Made by a program: the position numbers and the translations under genes. 64,000 nt of DNA from Nocardia farcinica (GTDB lineage: Bacteria > Actinomycetota > Actinomycetes > Mycobacteriales > Mycobacteriaceae): assembly GCF_001182745.1 (NCBI RefSeq), contig NZ_LN868938.1, forward strand, positions 868,001 through 932,000, read 5' to 3'. Shown here piece by piece: positions 57,198 to 64,000 of the stretch (its first letter is position 1; every line of letters starts with the position of its first letter). The notes beneath the pieces are model-generated. The model saw only the letters and a program-made list of their open reading frames with translations. It was not told the origin of the DNA and made no database searches.

Positions 57198-58127
57198 TCA
57201 GGCGCGCAGGGCCTCGACGAGGTAGTCCATGCTCTCGTCGAGCAGATCGGGCAGGTCGTGCTCGAGCGCGTGCAGGATGTCGATCACCGAATCGGCGTAG
57301 GTCCAGAAGCGGAGTTTGGCGCGCAGCCGTGCGTCCACGGTTCGGCCGCGGTGGTGCTGGACGCGCTCGACGAAGTCGGGTCCCGCGTCGGTCCACAGAT
57401 AGAGCAGGTCGTAGTCGGGGTCGGCGATCTGGAGGTCGCCGAAATCGATGACGCCGGTCACCTGCTGCCCGGTGACCAGCAGGTGATCGGGACTCACGTC
57501 GGCGTGGATCAAAGTGGGGGTGTAGGCGAAGTTGGCGTCGTCGGCGAGGTAGGCGGTCCAGGCGGCGCGCAGGGTCGCCGCGTCCGGTGGGGCGAGGCGG
57601 GGCAGCACCGCGCTGTCGGCCTCGGTCAGGTAGTCGGTGAATTCGTCGCGCATATCCCGGTTTTCGACGCCGAGCTGCCGGGCCCGGTCGACCGGAAAGG
57701 CGTGCAGTTGGTCGAGGAACCGCGCGACCTGACCGGCGGCGGCGTCGGATTCGGCCAGCCCGCGCGCGACCCACTGGTCCTCGGTGAGCGATTCGCCGGG
57801 GACGGCCGGGTAGATGCAGAACTCGCCGGGGCCGAGCGGATTCGGTGCGGTGCAGAGGAACTGCGGGATCGGCAGCGCCAGGGTGGGCGCGAGTTCGGGC
57901 AGGACGCGGGATTCGCGCGCGATGCCCGCGGCGCCGTCGGTTCCCTTCGGGCAGCGCAGCACGTATCGCTCCCCGTCGTGCTCGAGCAGGAGGGCGACGC
58001 TGTCGAGGCCCGCGCCCAGCACCCGCAACCGGCCGGCGGTCGCGGCGGCGACGGGGGTGGCGCGCAGTGCCGCCCGTAGTCGGGGTTCCCAATCGTCGGG
58101 CAGGGTGACGGTCGCGCTCGTGTCCAC
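57198..58127 (-). CDS. Aminoglycoside/macrolide phosphotransferase-family kinase
   Basis: A 309-residue APH-fold kinase. The nucleotide region is LGAGLDSVALLLEHDGERYVLRCPK with the lysine-equivalent position. Catalytic loop LIHADVSPDHLLV with the aspartate, then VIDFGDLQIADPDYDLLYL for metal binding. Similar to macrolide 2'-phosphotransferases and many kinases of unknown substrate, so resistance is possible but not established. GTG 58127 is six bases after TAAGAT on its strand, compatible with a leaderless message. Confidence 0.85.
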   Translation of the reverse strand: MDTSATVTLPDDWEPRLRAALRATPVAAATAGRLRVLGAGLDSVALLLEHDGERYVLRCPKGTDGAAGIARESRVLPELAPTLALPIPQFLCTAPNPLGPGEFCIYPAVPGESLTEDQWVARGLAESDAAAGQVARFLDQLHAFPVDRARQLGVENRDMRDEFTDYLTEADSAVLPRLAPPDAATLRAAWTAYLADDANFAYTPTLIHADVSPDHLLVTGQQVTGVIDFGDLQIADPDYDLLYLWTDAGPDFVERVQHHRGRTVDARLRAKLRFWTYADSVIDILHALEHDLPDLLDESMDYLVEALRA

Positions 58128-58163
58128 GACGCGATCTTAGGCGCCGTGCCCGAAACGGCCGGT

Positions 58164-58427
58164 TCAGGCGGATTCGGCCAGACCGGCCGACCGCCACACC
58201 GCGGCGAGTTCGTCCAGCGGCAGGTCGAGCGCCTGGCTCAGCGCCACCACGGTGCCGAAGGCGGGGGAGGGCAGCCGTCCGGTCTCGATCTTGCGCAGCG
58301 TCTCCGGGGAGATGCCCGCCGCCGCGGCGACCTCGCCGAGGTCGCGCCCCGCGCGGGCGGCGCGCAGCCGGCTGCCGAGGCGGCGGCCGGCCTCGATCTG
58401 GGCGGGCGTGAGCGGGAGACGGACCAT
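58164..58427 (-). CDS. Small XRE-family regulator divergent from methionine aminopeptidase
   Basis: An 87-residue helix-turn-helix protein: GSRLRAARAGRDLGEVAAAAGISPETLRKIETGRLPSPAFGTVVALSQALDLPLDEL. No sensor domain, so it probably binds DNA as a dimer. ATG 58427 is seven bases after TACCCT on its strand. Two identical palindromes lie between it and the methionine aminopeptidase gene, its likely target. Confidence 0.87.
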   Translation of the reverse strand: MVRLPLTPAQIEAGRRLGSRLRAARAGRDLGEVAAAAGISPETLRKIETGRLPSPAFGTVVALSQALDLPLDELAAVWRSAGLAESA

Positions 58428-58473
58428 GCGCCCCAGGGTAGGTGGCGACGGGGGCGGCGGGCAATCGTCGATT

Positions 58474-58487
58474 GGTATTTAAATACC
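58474..58487. promoter_or_regulatory. Palindrome copy 1, GGTATTTAAATACC
   Basis: A perfect 14-base palindrome, AT-rich in a GC-rich region, 47 bases upstream of the XRE gene. The identical copy lies 28 bases to the right. Confidence 0.65.
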
Positions 58488-58501
58488 GATCCGGCTACGG
58501 T

Positions 58502-58515
58502 GGTATTTAAATACC
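58502..58515. promoter_or_regulatory. Palindrome copy 2, GGTATTTAAATACC
   Basis: Identical to copy 1; 19 bases before the methionine aminopeptidase ATG. Probably bound by the adjacent XRE protein. Confidence 0.65.
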
Positions 58516-58533
58516 GGACACGAAGGGCAGGAC

Positions 58534-59304
58534 ATGGTCGAGTTGAAGACTGCGGCGGAGATCGAGCGGATGCGGGTGACGGGTGCGTTCGTCGCCGATG
58601 TGCTCGCCGACCTGCGCGCCCGGGCGCAGGTCGGCGTCAACCTGCTCGATCTGGAAGCCCATGTGCGCGAACGGATCCGGCAGCGCGGCGCGGTGTCCTG
58701 TTATTGGGACTACGCGCCGTCCTTCGGGCGCGGGCCCTTCCGCAACACCGTCTGCCTCTCGGTGAACGACGCGGTGCTGCACGGGATGCCGTTCGACTAC
58801 CGGCTGCGCGACGGTGACGTGCTGAGCATGGATCTGGCCGTGTCGATCGACGGCTGGGTGGCCGACGCGGCCGTCACGGTGATCGTCGGCACCGCCCGCG
58901 CGGAAGACCAGCGCCTGGTGCGCGCCACCGAGGACGCGCTGGCCGCCGCCATCGAGGCGGCGGTGCCCGGCAACCGCCTCGGTGACATCTCCGCCGCCAT
59001 CGCCGCCGTGGCCGCGGCCTACGGCTACCCCGTCAACACCGAATTCGGCGGCCACGGGCTCGGCCGCACCATGCACGAGGATCCGCACGTCGCCAATGTC
59101 GGCCGCCCGGGCCGGGGCATGAAGCTGCGCCCCGGCCTCACCCTCGCCCTCGAGCCCTGGTTCGCCCGCACCACCGACCGCATCTACATCGACGACGCCG
59201 ACGGCTGGACCGTCCGCTCGGCCGACGGCTCCCGGACCGCGCACTCCGAGCACACGGTGGCGATCACCGCCGACGGGCCGCTGGTCCTCACCCGGGCCGC
59301 CTGA
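58534..59304 (+). CDS. Type I methionine aminopeptidase, regulated paralogue
   Basis: A 256-residue M24 peptidase that removes N-terminal methionine. Metal ligands: D in LSMDLAV, D in GWVADAAVTV, H in FGGHGLGRT, E in LALEPWF, E in AHSEHTVAI; also the H of MHEDP. Starts at ATG 58534 after AGGGCAGGAC. It lacks the N-terminal zinc-finger extension of longer enzymes. A housekeeping copy usually sits near the ribosomal genes, so this XRE-controlled gene is probably a second one; its role could be stress- or inhibitor-dependent. Two palindromes precede it. Confidence 0.9.
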   Translation: MVELKTAAEIERMRVTGAFVADVLADLRARAQVGVNLLDLEAHVRERIRQRGAVSCYWDYAPSFGRGPFRNTVCLSVNDAVLHGMPFDYRLRDGDVLSMDLAVSIDGWVADAAVTVIVGTARAEDQRLVRATEDALAAAIEAAVPGNRLGDISAAIAAVAAAYGYPVNTEFGGHGLGRTMHEDPHVANVGRPGRGMKLRPGLTLALEPWFARTTDRIYIDDADGWTVRSADGSRTAHSEHTVAITADGPLVLTRAA

Positions 59305-59310
59305 GACGGC

Positions 59311-60030
59311 TCACCGGGAATCCGACAGCCATCGCTGCAGTTCGGTTCCGGCCCGCACCTCCGCGGCGACCGCGGCCCGCTCGTCGTCGGTGAGGGTCAG
59401 GCCGGCCACGTCGGCGCGGAAGCGCTCCGCGCGTGCGGTGTCCCCGGCGGCGACGGCCAGTTCGGCGAGCATCGCGAGCGCCTTGGCCTGCTCGACGGCG
59501 GGCGCGAGGACGCGGTAGCGGCGCAGGCCCACCTCCAGCACCCGGGCCGCCGCGGTGTCGTCGACCTTGAAGTCGCGCAGGATGCGGGCGTTGTCGATGA
59601 CCTTGGCCAGCCCGGTGAGCTCGGACGCGCCGCCGTAGTCGACCTCCGGCGCCTCGTCGCGCTGGATGAACAGCAGGGTGTTGCCGTCCGGGTCGATGAG
59701 GCTGAACCGGCTCTGTCCGGGCCGGAACCGGGTGATCCGGGGGCAGCCCTTGGCGAGGACCTTGCCGTAGGCGGCGCGCATCGCGGCGGTGAAGGCGGCG
59801 TGCCTGGCCGCCACGTCGTCGACCATCACCAGGCAGCCGACGTTCTCCAGCGGAACCGGCACCCCCGGCGGTGGCGGCGCGAAATGCACGGGACAGCCCT
59901 CGTATTCGAGCGCGAGATAGACGTAGGGCTTGGTCTGCGCATCGAGCACGGTGTACCCGAGGGCTCGGTAGAAGTCGAGGGTGACGCTCGGCGTGGAGGT
60001 CCACAGCACGGGAACGGGGGAGTCGGCCAT
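59311..60030 (-). CDS. VOC-fold protein with helical C-terminal extension
   Basis: A 239-residue protein. The first ~125 residues form a vicinal-oxygen-chelate module (VLWTSTPSVTLDFYRALGY, FSLIDPDGNTLLFI), the fold of glyoxalase I and bleomycin-resistance proteins. The remaining part is helical, with TPR-like repeats (RVLEVGLRRYRVLAPAVEQAKALAMLAEL). It may bind a toxic compound. Start ATG 60030 follows GGAAGAGCGAC. Divergent from a PadR gene, with matching palindromes between, so it is probably PadR-controlled. Confidence 0.8.
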   Translation of the reverse strand: MADSPVPVLWTSTPSVTLDFYRALGYTVLDAQTKPYVYLALEYEGCPVHFAPPPPGVPVPLENVGCLVMVDDVAARHAAFTAAMRAAYGKVLAKGCPRITRFRPGQSRFSLIDPDGNTLLFIQRDEAPEVDYGGASELTGLAKVIDNARILRDFKVDDTAAARVLEVGLRRYRVLAPAVEQAKALAMLAELAVAAGDTARAERFRADVAGLTLTDDERAAVAAEVRAGTELQRWLSDSR

Positions 60031-60052
60031 CGGTCGCTCTTCCTTCGGCTGG

Positions 60053-60068
60053 TACTCAAGTTTGAGTA
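60053..60068. promoter_or_regulatory. PadR operator candidate 1
   Basis: TACTCAAGTTTGAGTA is a 7-2-7 perfect palindrome 22 bases upstream of the VOC gene. Confidence 0.6.
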
Positions 60069-60095
60069 GATGACGCTAGGTGGGCCGCCGTGCGG

Positions 60096-60111
60096 AAGTC
60101 AAGTTTGAGTA
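60096..60111. promoter_or_regulatory. PadR operator candidate 2
   Basis: AAGTCAAGTTTGAGTA shares 13 of 16 bases with candidate 1, losing symmetry only at its left end, and lies 28 bases before the PadR gene. Confidence 0.55.
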
Positions 60112-60139
60112 GTATCCGGTCCGGTCGAAGGGAGTCGGT

Positions 60140-60688
60140 ATGTCGGCGGTGCGTCTGCTGGTGCTCGGGGTGCTGCGCCGGGACGGGCCCGCGCACGGGT
60201 ACGCGGTACGCCGCGAACTGCTGTCCTGGCGCGCCGAGACGTGGACGAACGTGAAACCCGGGTCGATCTACCACGCGCTCAAACAGCTCTGCGCCGAAGG
60301 CAAACTGCGCGAAGCGGGCACCGAGAGCGGTGGCGCGGGGCCGGGACGGACGCTGTTCGAACTCACCGAGGCCGGCGAGGCGGAGTTCCGGGCACTGCTG
60401 GACCGGGCGCTGGTGAGCATCGACATGGAGGAACTCGGCGCCGCCATCGCCTTCATGGACGCGCTGCCCCGCGCCCATGTGGTGGCACGGCTGCGCGAAC
60501 AGCAGCGCAACGCGGCCGCCGTGCGCGACGATCTGCTCGCGATGGTCCCGGAATTCCCCGCCCGGCACGAGGTTCCGCACGCGACCGATCTGCTCGAACT
60601 GTGGAGCGGGGTGTTCGACACCCTGACCCGCTGGACCGGGGGACTGGTCGCGCGCCTGGAGGCGGGCGAGTACCACATGGCCGACTGA
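60140..60688 (+). CDS. PadR-family regulator divergent from the VOC gene
   Basis: A 182-residue PadR protein: VRLLVLGVLRRDGPAHGYAVRRELLSW, KPGSIYHALKQLCAEGKLREAG, wing, and a C-terminal dimerisation region (DLLELWSGVFDTLTRW). GGGAG precedes ATG 60140. The palindromes in the shared intergenic region fit its autoregulation and control of the VOC gene. Effector unknown. Confidence 0.88.
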   Translation: MSAVRLLVLGVLRRDGPAHGYAVRRELLSWRAETWTNVKPGSIYHALKQLCAEGKLREAGTESGGAGPGRTLFELTEAGEAEFRALLDRALVSIDMEELGAAIAFMDALPRAHVVARLREQQRNAAAVRDDLLAMVPEFPARHEVPHATDLLELWSGVFDTLTRWTGGLVARLEAGEYHMAD

Positions 60689-60724
60689 CCGGCGGTCCCG
60701 GCCACACCGCACTAGGCTGCGGAC

Positions 60725-61111
60725 ATGACGAATGCGCTCGGCGAGATCGGTTCCGCCGATTACGTGATGCTGACGACCTACCGCAAGGACGGCACGCCGG
60801 TCGGCACCCCGGTGTGGGCGGTGGCCGAGGACGGCAAGCTGTACGTGTGGACCGTGACCGACAGCTGGAAGGTCAAGCGGTTGCGCCGCAATCCGGCCGT
60901 CACCGTGCAGGTCTGCGACGCGCGTGGCAAGAAGCTGTCCGGGCCGGTGCTGCCGGGGACCGGGCGGGTGCTCGACGCGGCGGGCACCGAGCACGTGCGC
61001 GCCCTGCTGAAGCGGAAATACAAGCTGCTCGCCACGGTCGCGCTGCTGGGCAGCACGCTGCGGCGCGGCAAGGCGGGCACGATCGGGCTCGAGATCACCC
61101 CGGCCGAATGA
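60725..61111 (+). CDS. PPOX-class F420-dependent oxidoreductase
   Basis: A 128-residue split-barrel protein of the F420-binding PPOX group: YVMLTTYRKDGTPVGTPVWAVAEDGKLYVWT, WKVKRLRRNPAVTVQVCDARGK, and a C-terminal KAGTIGLEITP. Substrate unknown. ATG 60725 lies six bases after TAGGCT, a leaderless-type start. Third F420-linked protein in the window. Confidence 0.84.
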   Translation: MTNALGEIGSADYVMLTTYRKDGTPVGTPVWAVAEDGKLYVWTVTDSWKVKRLRRNPAVTVQVCDARGKKLSGPVLPGTGRVLDAAGTEHVRALLKRKYKLLATVALLGSTLRRGKAGTIGLEITPAE

Positions 61112-61241
61112 TCATGGGGCGTGCGGATTTCGGGTCAGGGCGGGACGGGCGCCGCGGCTGGGCTATTCTTCCTCGGGCACACCGGGGTAGTCCCCAGGCG
61201 GACATGAAGGCTCGCCCCTGCCCCGGGGGGAGGGATCGTTC

Positions 61242-61820
61242 ATGACAGCACCGACGCGGCCACCGAGGGCGCAGCAGCCCTACCCGGTCGCCGAGACCCC
61301 GGAACCCGAGAGCACGGACGGCGGTTGGGTTTCCGTGCTGGTGGCCGCCGTCGTGGCCGCCGTCGCCATCGCGGTGGCCGGGGTGATCGCCGGACTGGTG
61401 GTGGTCAATCTGCGCGAGAGCGCCATGTCGGAGGCGCCGCCGAGTACGTCGGTGGCCGCCGCCCCCACCGCGCAGAACCCGGCGCCGATCCTGCCCGCGC
61501 TCACCACCGTGCCGCCGGTACGCACCACCGCCCCGGCGGCGGCGACCACCGCCCCGACGGCCTCGAGCTCCGCCGCGGCGACGTCGAACACGGCCGCCGC
61601 CACCGAGCTGGACCGGGCAGCCGTGCAGCGCGGGGTGACAACGGTGCTCACCGACTCGTACGGCATCACCGACGTGCGCGACGTGCGCTGCCCGGCCAGT
61701 ATCGAGATCGTGCCCGGCGCCAGCTACGACTGCAGTGTGCGGGTCGGCGCCGCCGCGCAGACGGTGTCGGTGACGATCACCGATCTCGACGGCACCTACG
61801 AGGTGAGCAGGCCCTACTGA
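61242..61820 (+). CDS. DUF4333-family membrane protein (second copy)
   Basis: A 192-residue paralogue of the protein at 30335. Short Pro-rich cytoplasmic head, one membrane helix (VLVAAVVAAVAIAVAGVIAGLVVV), a Thr/Ala/Pro-rich extracellular linker, and the DUF4333 domain (VLTDSYGITDVRDVRCPASIEI, two cysteines, TYEVSRPY). The C-terminal ~65 residues are clearly alike in the two proteins; the cytoplasmic parts differ. GGGGGGAGGGATC precedes the ATG. Unknown function, likely at the cell envelope. Confidence 0.85.
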   Translation: MTAPTRPPRAQQPYPVAETPEPESTDGGWVSVLVAAVVAAVAIAVAGVIAGLVVVNLRESAMSEAPPSTSVAAAPTAQNPAPILPALTTVPPVRTTAPAAATTAPTASSSAAATSNTAAATELDRAAVQRGVTTVLTDSYGITDVRDVRCPASIEIVPGASYDCSVRVGAAAQTVSVTITDLDGTYEVSRPY

Positions 61821-61823
61821 GCC

Positions 61824-63218
61824 TCAGGTGGCCTGGCTCACCGACGACATGTGGAAGTCGGGAATCCGCAACGGCGGCATGGCCGCGCGGGTGAACCAGT
61901 CCTTCCACTCCCGCGGCAGCGTCGCCTCGGTGGAGCCGGCCTCGGTGACCCGGCGCAGCAGATCCAGCGGGCTCTCGTTGAAGCGGAAGTTGTTGACCTC
62001 GGCGGTGACCCGGCCGTCCTCCACCAGGTAGACGCCGTCGCGGGTCAAGCCGGTCAGCAACAGCGTGGCCGGGTCGACCTCGCGGATGTACCACAGCGTG
62101 GTCAGCAGCAGGCCGCGCTCGGTGCGCGCGACCAACTCGGCGGTGCTCGCCGCCGAGCCGCCGGTGAGCAGCAGGTTCTCGCCCGGAACCGTCGGCGTGG
62201 CACCGAATTCGGCGGCGGTGGCGCGCGGATAGGCCAGCGCGTGCACCACGCCCTCGCGCACCCAGTCGACGCGGTCGGCGAGCAGGCCGTTGTCGAAGAC
62301 CGACAGCGTCTCCGAGGATTCGGGGGTGGCGACGAACGGCCGATACGCCAGGCCCTCGGCACGCGGATCCGACCACAACGTCAAGGGCAGCTCGGTGAGC
62401 CGTTCCCCGATCCGGGTACCGCCGCCGGGCCGGGCGAAGGCGTTGTGGCCCTCGTGCGCGCCCCGGCCCTCCATCGCCCACATCAGCGAGATCATCAGAT
62501 CCGCGACCGCCGAGGGCGGCAGCAGCGTCTCGTAGCGGCCCGCGGGCAGCTCGACCCGCCGCGCCGCCCAGTCCAGCCGCCCGGACAGTTCGCTGAGCAG
62601 CGCGGGCACGTCGACGTCGGTGAAGTCGGTGGTGCCCACCCCCACCCACGCGCTCGACGGCGCGTCCCGCGGTCCGCGTTTGCCGTTGATCTCCACCGAG
62701 CCGGTCGGCTGGACGAACCGCCTGCGCAGGCCGGTCGAGGTGCCCAGCCAGGTGGTGTGGACCTGGTGGTGGGCGAAACCGTAGAGCCGGTCGGCGCCGT
62801 CGAAGCCGTCCGCGAGACCGCGAGCCAGCTCGGTGAACACCTCGATGCCGGTGGTGCCGGGCTCGGCGGCCCAGTCCTCGACCGAGTCCGTGGAATCCAG
62901 CAGCGGCATGGCGTCTTTCGCCGGTTCGGCGGACCGGGCCGCCGCCTCGGCCGCGCGCACCACCGTCGCCACCTCGGCGGGATCGACGCTGGTGGAGCCG
63001 ACGCTGCCCACGCGCGCGGCCCGCGGCCCGTCCCGGAAGATCGAGACGACCGCCCACTGCCGCGACACCGAGGCGCCGTTGGTGGTCATCGAATTGCCCG
63101 CCCAGCGCAGCGAGGCCTCGTGCGCGTCGGTGACCATCACGATGGTCTCGTCGGCGCGGGCCAGCGCCAGCGCCTGCTCCACGACCGCGCCCGCGGGCGG
63201 CACCCCCTGCACGCTCAC
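61824..63218 (-). CDS. TldE/PmbA-family metalloprotease-like protein
   Basis: A 464-residue member of the TldE/PmbA family, which forms a heterodimeric protease with TldD. It lacks the HEXXXH zinc motif, as expected for the TldE partner. Recognised from MTTNGASVSRQWAVVSIF, GHNAFARPGGGTRIGERL and FDNGLLADRVDWVREG. GTG 63218 overlaps the TldD stop (GTGA), giving equimolar synthesis. In E. coli the pair matures microcin and CcdA turnover; the role here is unknown. Confidence 0.87.
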   Translation of the reverse strand: MSVQGVPPAGAVVEQALALARADETIVMVTDAHEASLRWAGNSMTTNGASVSRQWAVVSIFRDGPRAARVGSVGSTSVDPAEVATVVRAAEAAARSAEPAKDAMPLLDSTDSVEDWAAEPGTTGIEVFTELARGLADGFDGADRLYGFAHHQVHTTWLGTSTGLRRRFVQPTGSVEINGKRGPRDAPSSAWVGVGTTDFTDVDVPALLSELSGRLDWAARRVELPAGRYETLLPPSAVADLMISLMWAMEGRGAHEGHNAFARPGGGTRIGERLTELPLTLWSDPRAEGLAYRPFVATPESSETLSVFDNGLLADRVDWVREGVVHALAYPRATAAEFGATPTVPGENLLLTGGSAASTAELVARTERGLLLTTLWYIREVDPATLLLTGLTRDGVYLVEDGRVTAEVNNFRFNESPLDLLRRVTEAGSTEATLPREWKDWFTRAAMPPLRIPDFHMSSVSQAT

Positions 63219-64000
63219 CGGCCTGCCTCCGTCCGGGTGTTGAGAATGGTGATGCCGCGCACCAGGATCGACGGACAACCGTGGCTGACCGCCGCGACCT
63301 GGCCCGGCTGCGCCTTGCCGCAGTTGAACGCACCGCCGAGCTGCCAGGTCGACGGCCCGCCCACGGCCTCCATCGAGCCCCAGAAGTCGGTGGTGGTGGC
63401 CTGGTAGGCGACATCGCGCACCTGCCCGGCCAGCTCGCCGTTGCGGATGCGGAAGAACCGCTGCCCGGTGAACTGGAAGTTGTAGCGCTGCATGTCGATC
63501 GACCACGATTTGTCGCCGACGATGTAGAGCCCGTCCTCGACCCGGCCGATCAGCTCGGCGGTGCTGGTGTCGCGGGCGGGATCGGGTTGCAGCGACACGT
63601 TGGCCATCCGCTGGATCGGCACGTGGTGCGCGGAATCGGCGTAGGAGCAGCCGTTGGAGCGGTTCAGGCCGAGGCGCGGGGCGAACGCGCGGTCGAGCTG
63701 ATAGCCGACCAGCACGCCGTCGCGCACCAGATCCCAGCGCTGCCCGGCGACGCCCTCGTCGTCGTAGCCGACGGTGGCCAGCCCGTGCGGTTCGGTGCGG
63801 TCACCGGTGACGTGCATGATCGGCGTGCCGTATCGCAGCGTGCCCAGTTTGTCCGGCGTGGCGAAGGAGGTACCCGCGTAGGCGGATTCGTAGCCGATCG
63901 CGCGATCGTATTCGGTGGCGTGGCCGATGGACTCGTGGATGGTCAGCCACAGGTTGGTCGGGTCGATCACCAGGTCGGTGGGGCCCGGGGAGACGGTCGG
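63215..64000 (-). CDS. TldD-family metalloprotease, 5' end outside the window
   Basis: The C-terminal ~260 residues of TldD, coding on the minus strand and open to the right edge. The zinc motif is HESIGH in LWLTIHESIGHATEYD; GCSYADSAHHVPIQRM and GDKSWSIDMQRYNFQFTGQRFFRI are typical, as is the cysteine-containing end (GGAFNCGKAQPG). TldD is the catalytic partner of TldE, encoded next and overlapping by four bases. Confidence 0.9.
   Translation of the reverse strand, partial: PTVSPGPTDLVIDPTNLWLTIHESIGHATEYDRAIGYESAYAGTSFATPDKLGTLRYGTPIMHVTGDRTEPHGLATVGYDDEGVAGQRWDLVRDGVLVGYQLDRAFAPRLGLNRSNGCSYADSAHHVPIQRMANVSLQPDPARDTSTAELIGRVEDGLYIVGDKSWSIDMQRYNFQFTGQRFFRIRNGELAGQVRDVAYQATTTDFWGSMEAVGGPSTWQLGGAFNCGKAQPGQVAAVSHGCPSILVRGITILNTRTEAGR

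Noticed and set aside
58534..59304. XRE-methionine aminopeptidase pair as a toxin-antitoxin system
   Set aside because: The genes are divergent and the enzyme is an intact housekeeping-type peptidase; nothing indicates toxicity.

Overview
The window is very GC-rich DNA from an actinobacterium. The gene content and order point to the mycolic-acid group, most likely Nocardia or a close relative. Supporting evidence is a complete Pup-proteasome locus (mpa, dop, pup, prcB, prcA, pafA, pafB, pafC), neighbouring genes in roughly the order known from Mycobacterium tuberculosis (hisE-hisG, RecB-like nuclease, trmI, lppK-like lipoprotein, tatA-tatC, helY, pepE, a split cob locus), F420-dependent enzymes, DtxR/IdeR-like iron boxes and many leaderless-type starts. 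This assignment is from memory of families; no search was run. No tRNA, rRNA, IS element, phage or CRISPR array was seen.

Layout. 1-1.6 kb: end of a baeRF-family gene and a HAD phosphatase. 1.7-5.3 kb: a compact three-gene cassette of a non-haem Fe/2-oxoglutarate oxygenase (BesD/HalD-like fold, but with the hydroxylase HxD motif), a SAM methyltransferase and a choline/carnitine-type O-acyltransferase. Together these could hydroxylate, methylate and O-acylate a small amine or amino acid; this is the best candidate for an undescribed pathway. 5.4-9.9 kb: hisE, hisG, a YeiH-type exporter whose first membrane helix is a separate 44-codon gene, a RecB-like nuclease and trmI. 10-26 kb: proteasome region with Mpa/ARC, Dop, Pup, PrcBA, PafA and PafBC, interrupted by ArsC, AIM24-family, Ddn-like, AraC, DUF418, NTF2-like and a deleted Abi_2 gene. 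26-33 kb: TatA, TatC, HelY, a Q/P-rich DUF4333 protein, a 5'-3' exonuclease and PepE.

33-55 kb: cobalamin genes in pieces. cobL, cobK (apparently starting at CTG), cobIJ and cobH form one block; cobG and the riboswitch-controlled cobN form another. Between them lie a Cys-rich HTH regulator with a divergent DUF2231/membrane protein/FolE operon, and a YbtP/YbtQ/YbtX-like transporter set with a TetR gene, an iron box and a TetR-type palindrome. cobM is not seen beside cobK and cobL, where I recall it in M. tuberculosis.

55-64 kb: mixed genes. They include a DUF308-lipase fusion, an FBP-domain protein, an APH-type kinase, an XRE regulator divergent from a methionine aminopeptidase with two identical 14-bp palindromes, a VOC protein divergent from a PadR regulator with matching operators, a second DUF4333 protein, and a TldD/PmbA pair running off the right edge.

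Stretches without an intact gene: 725-958 (GC-rich hairpins and a possible HAD promoter), 21798-22056 (terminator-like hairpin before the Abi_2 remnant), 43043-43556 (decayed alpha/beta-hydrolase) and 50719-50975 (cobalamin riboswitch).
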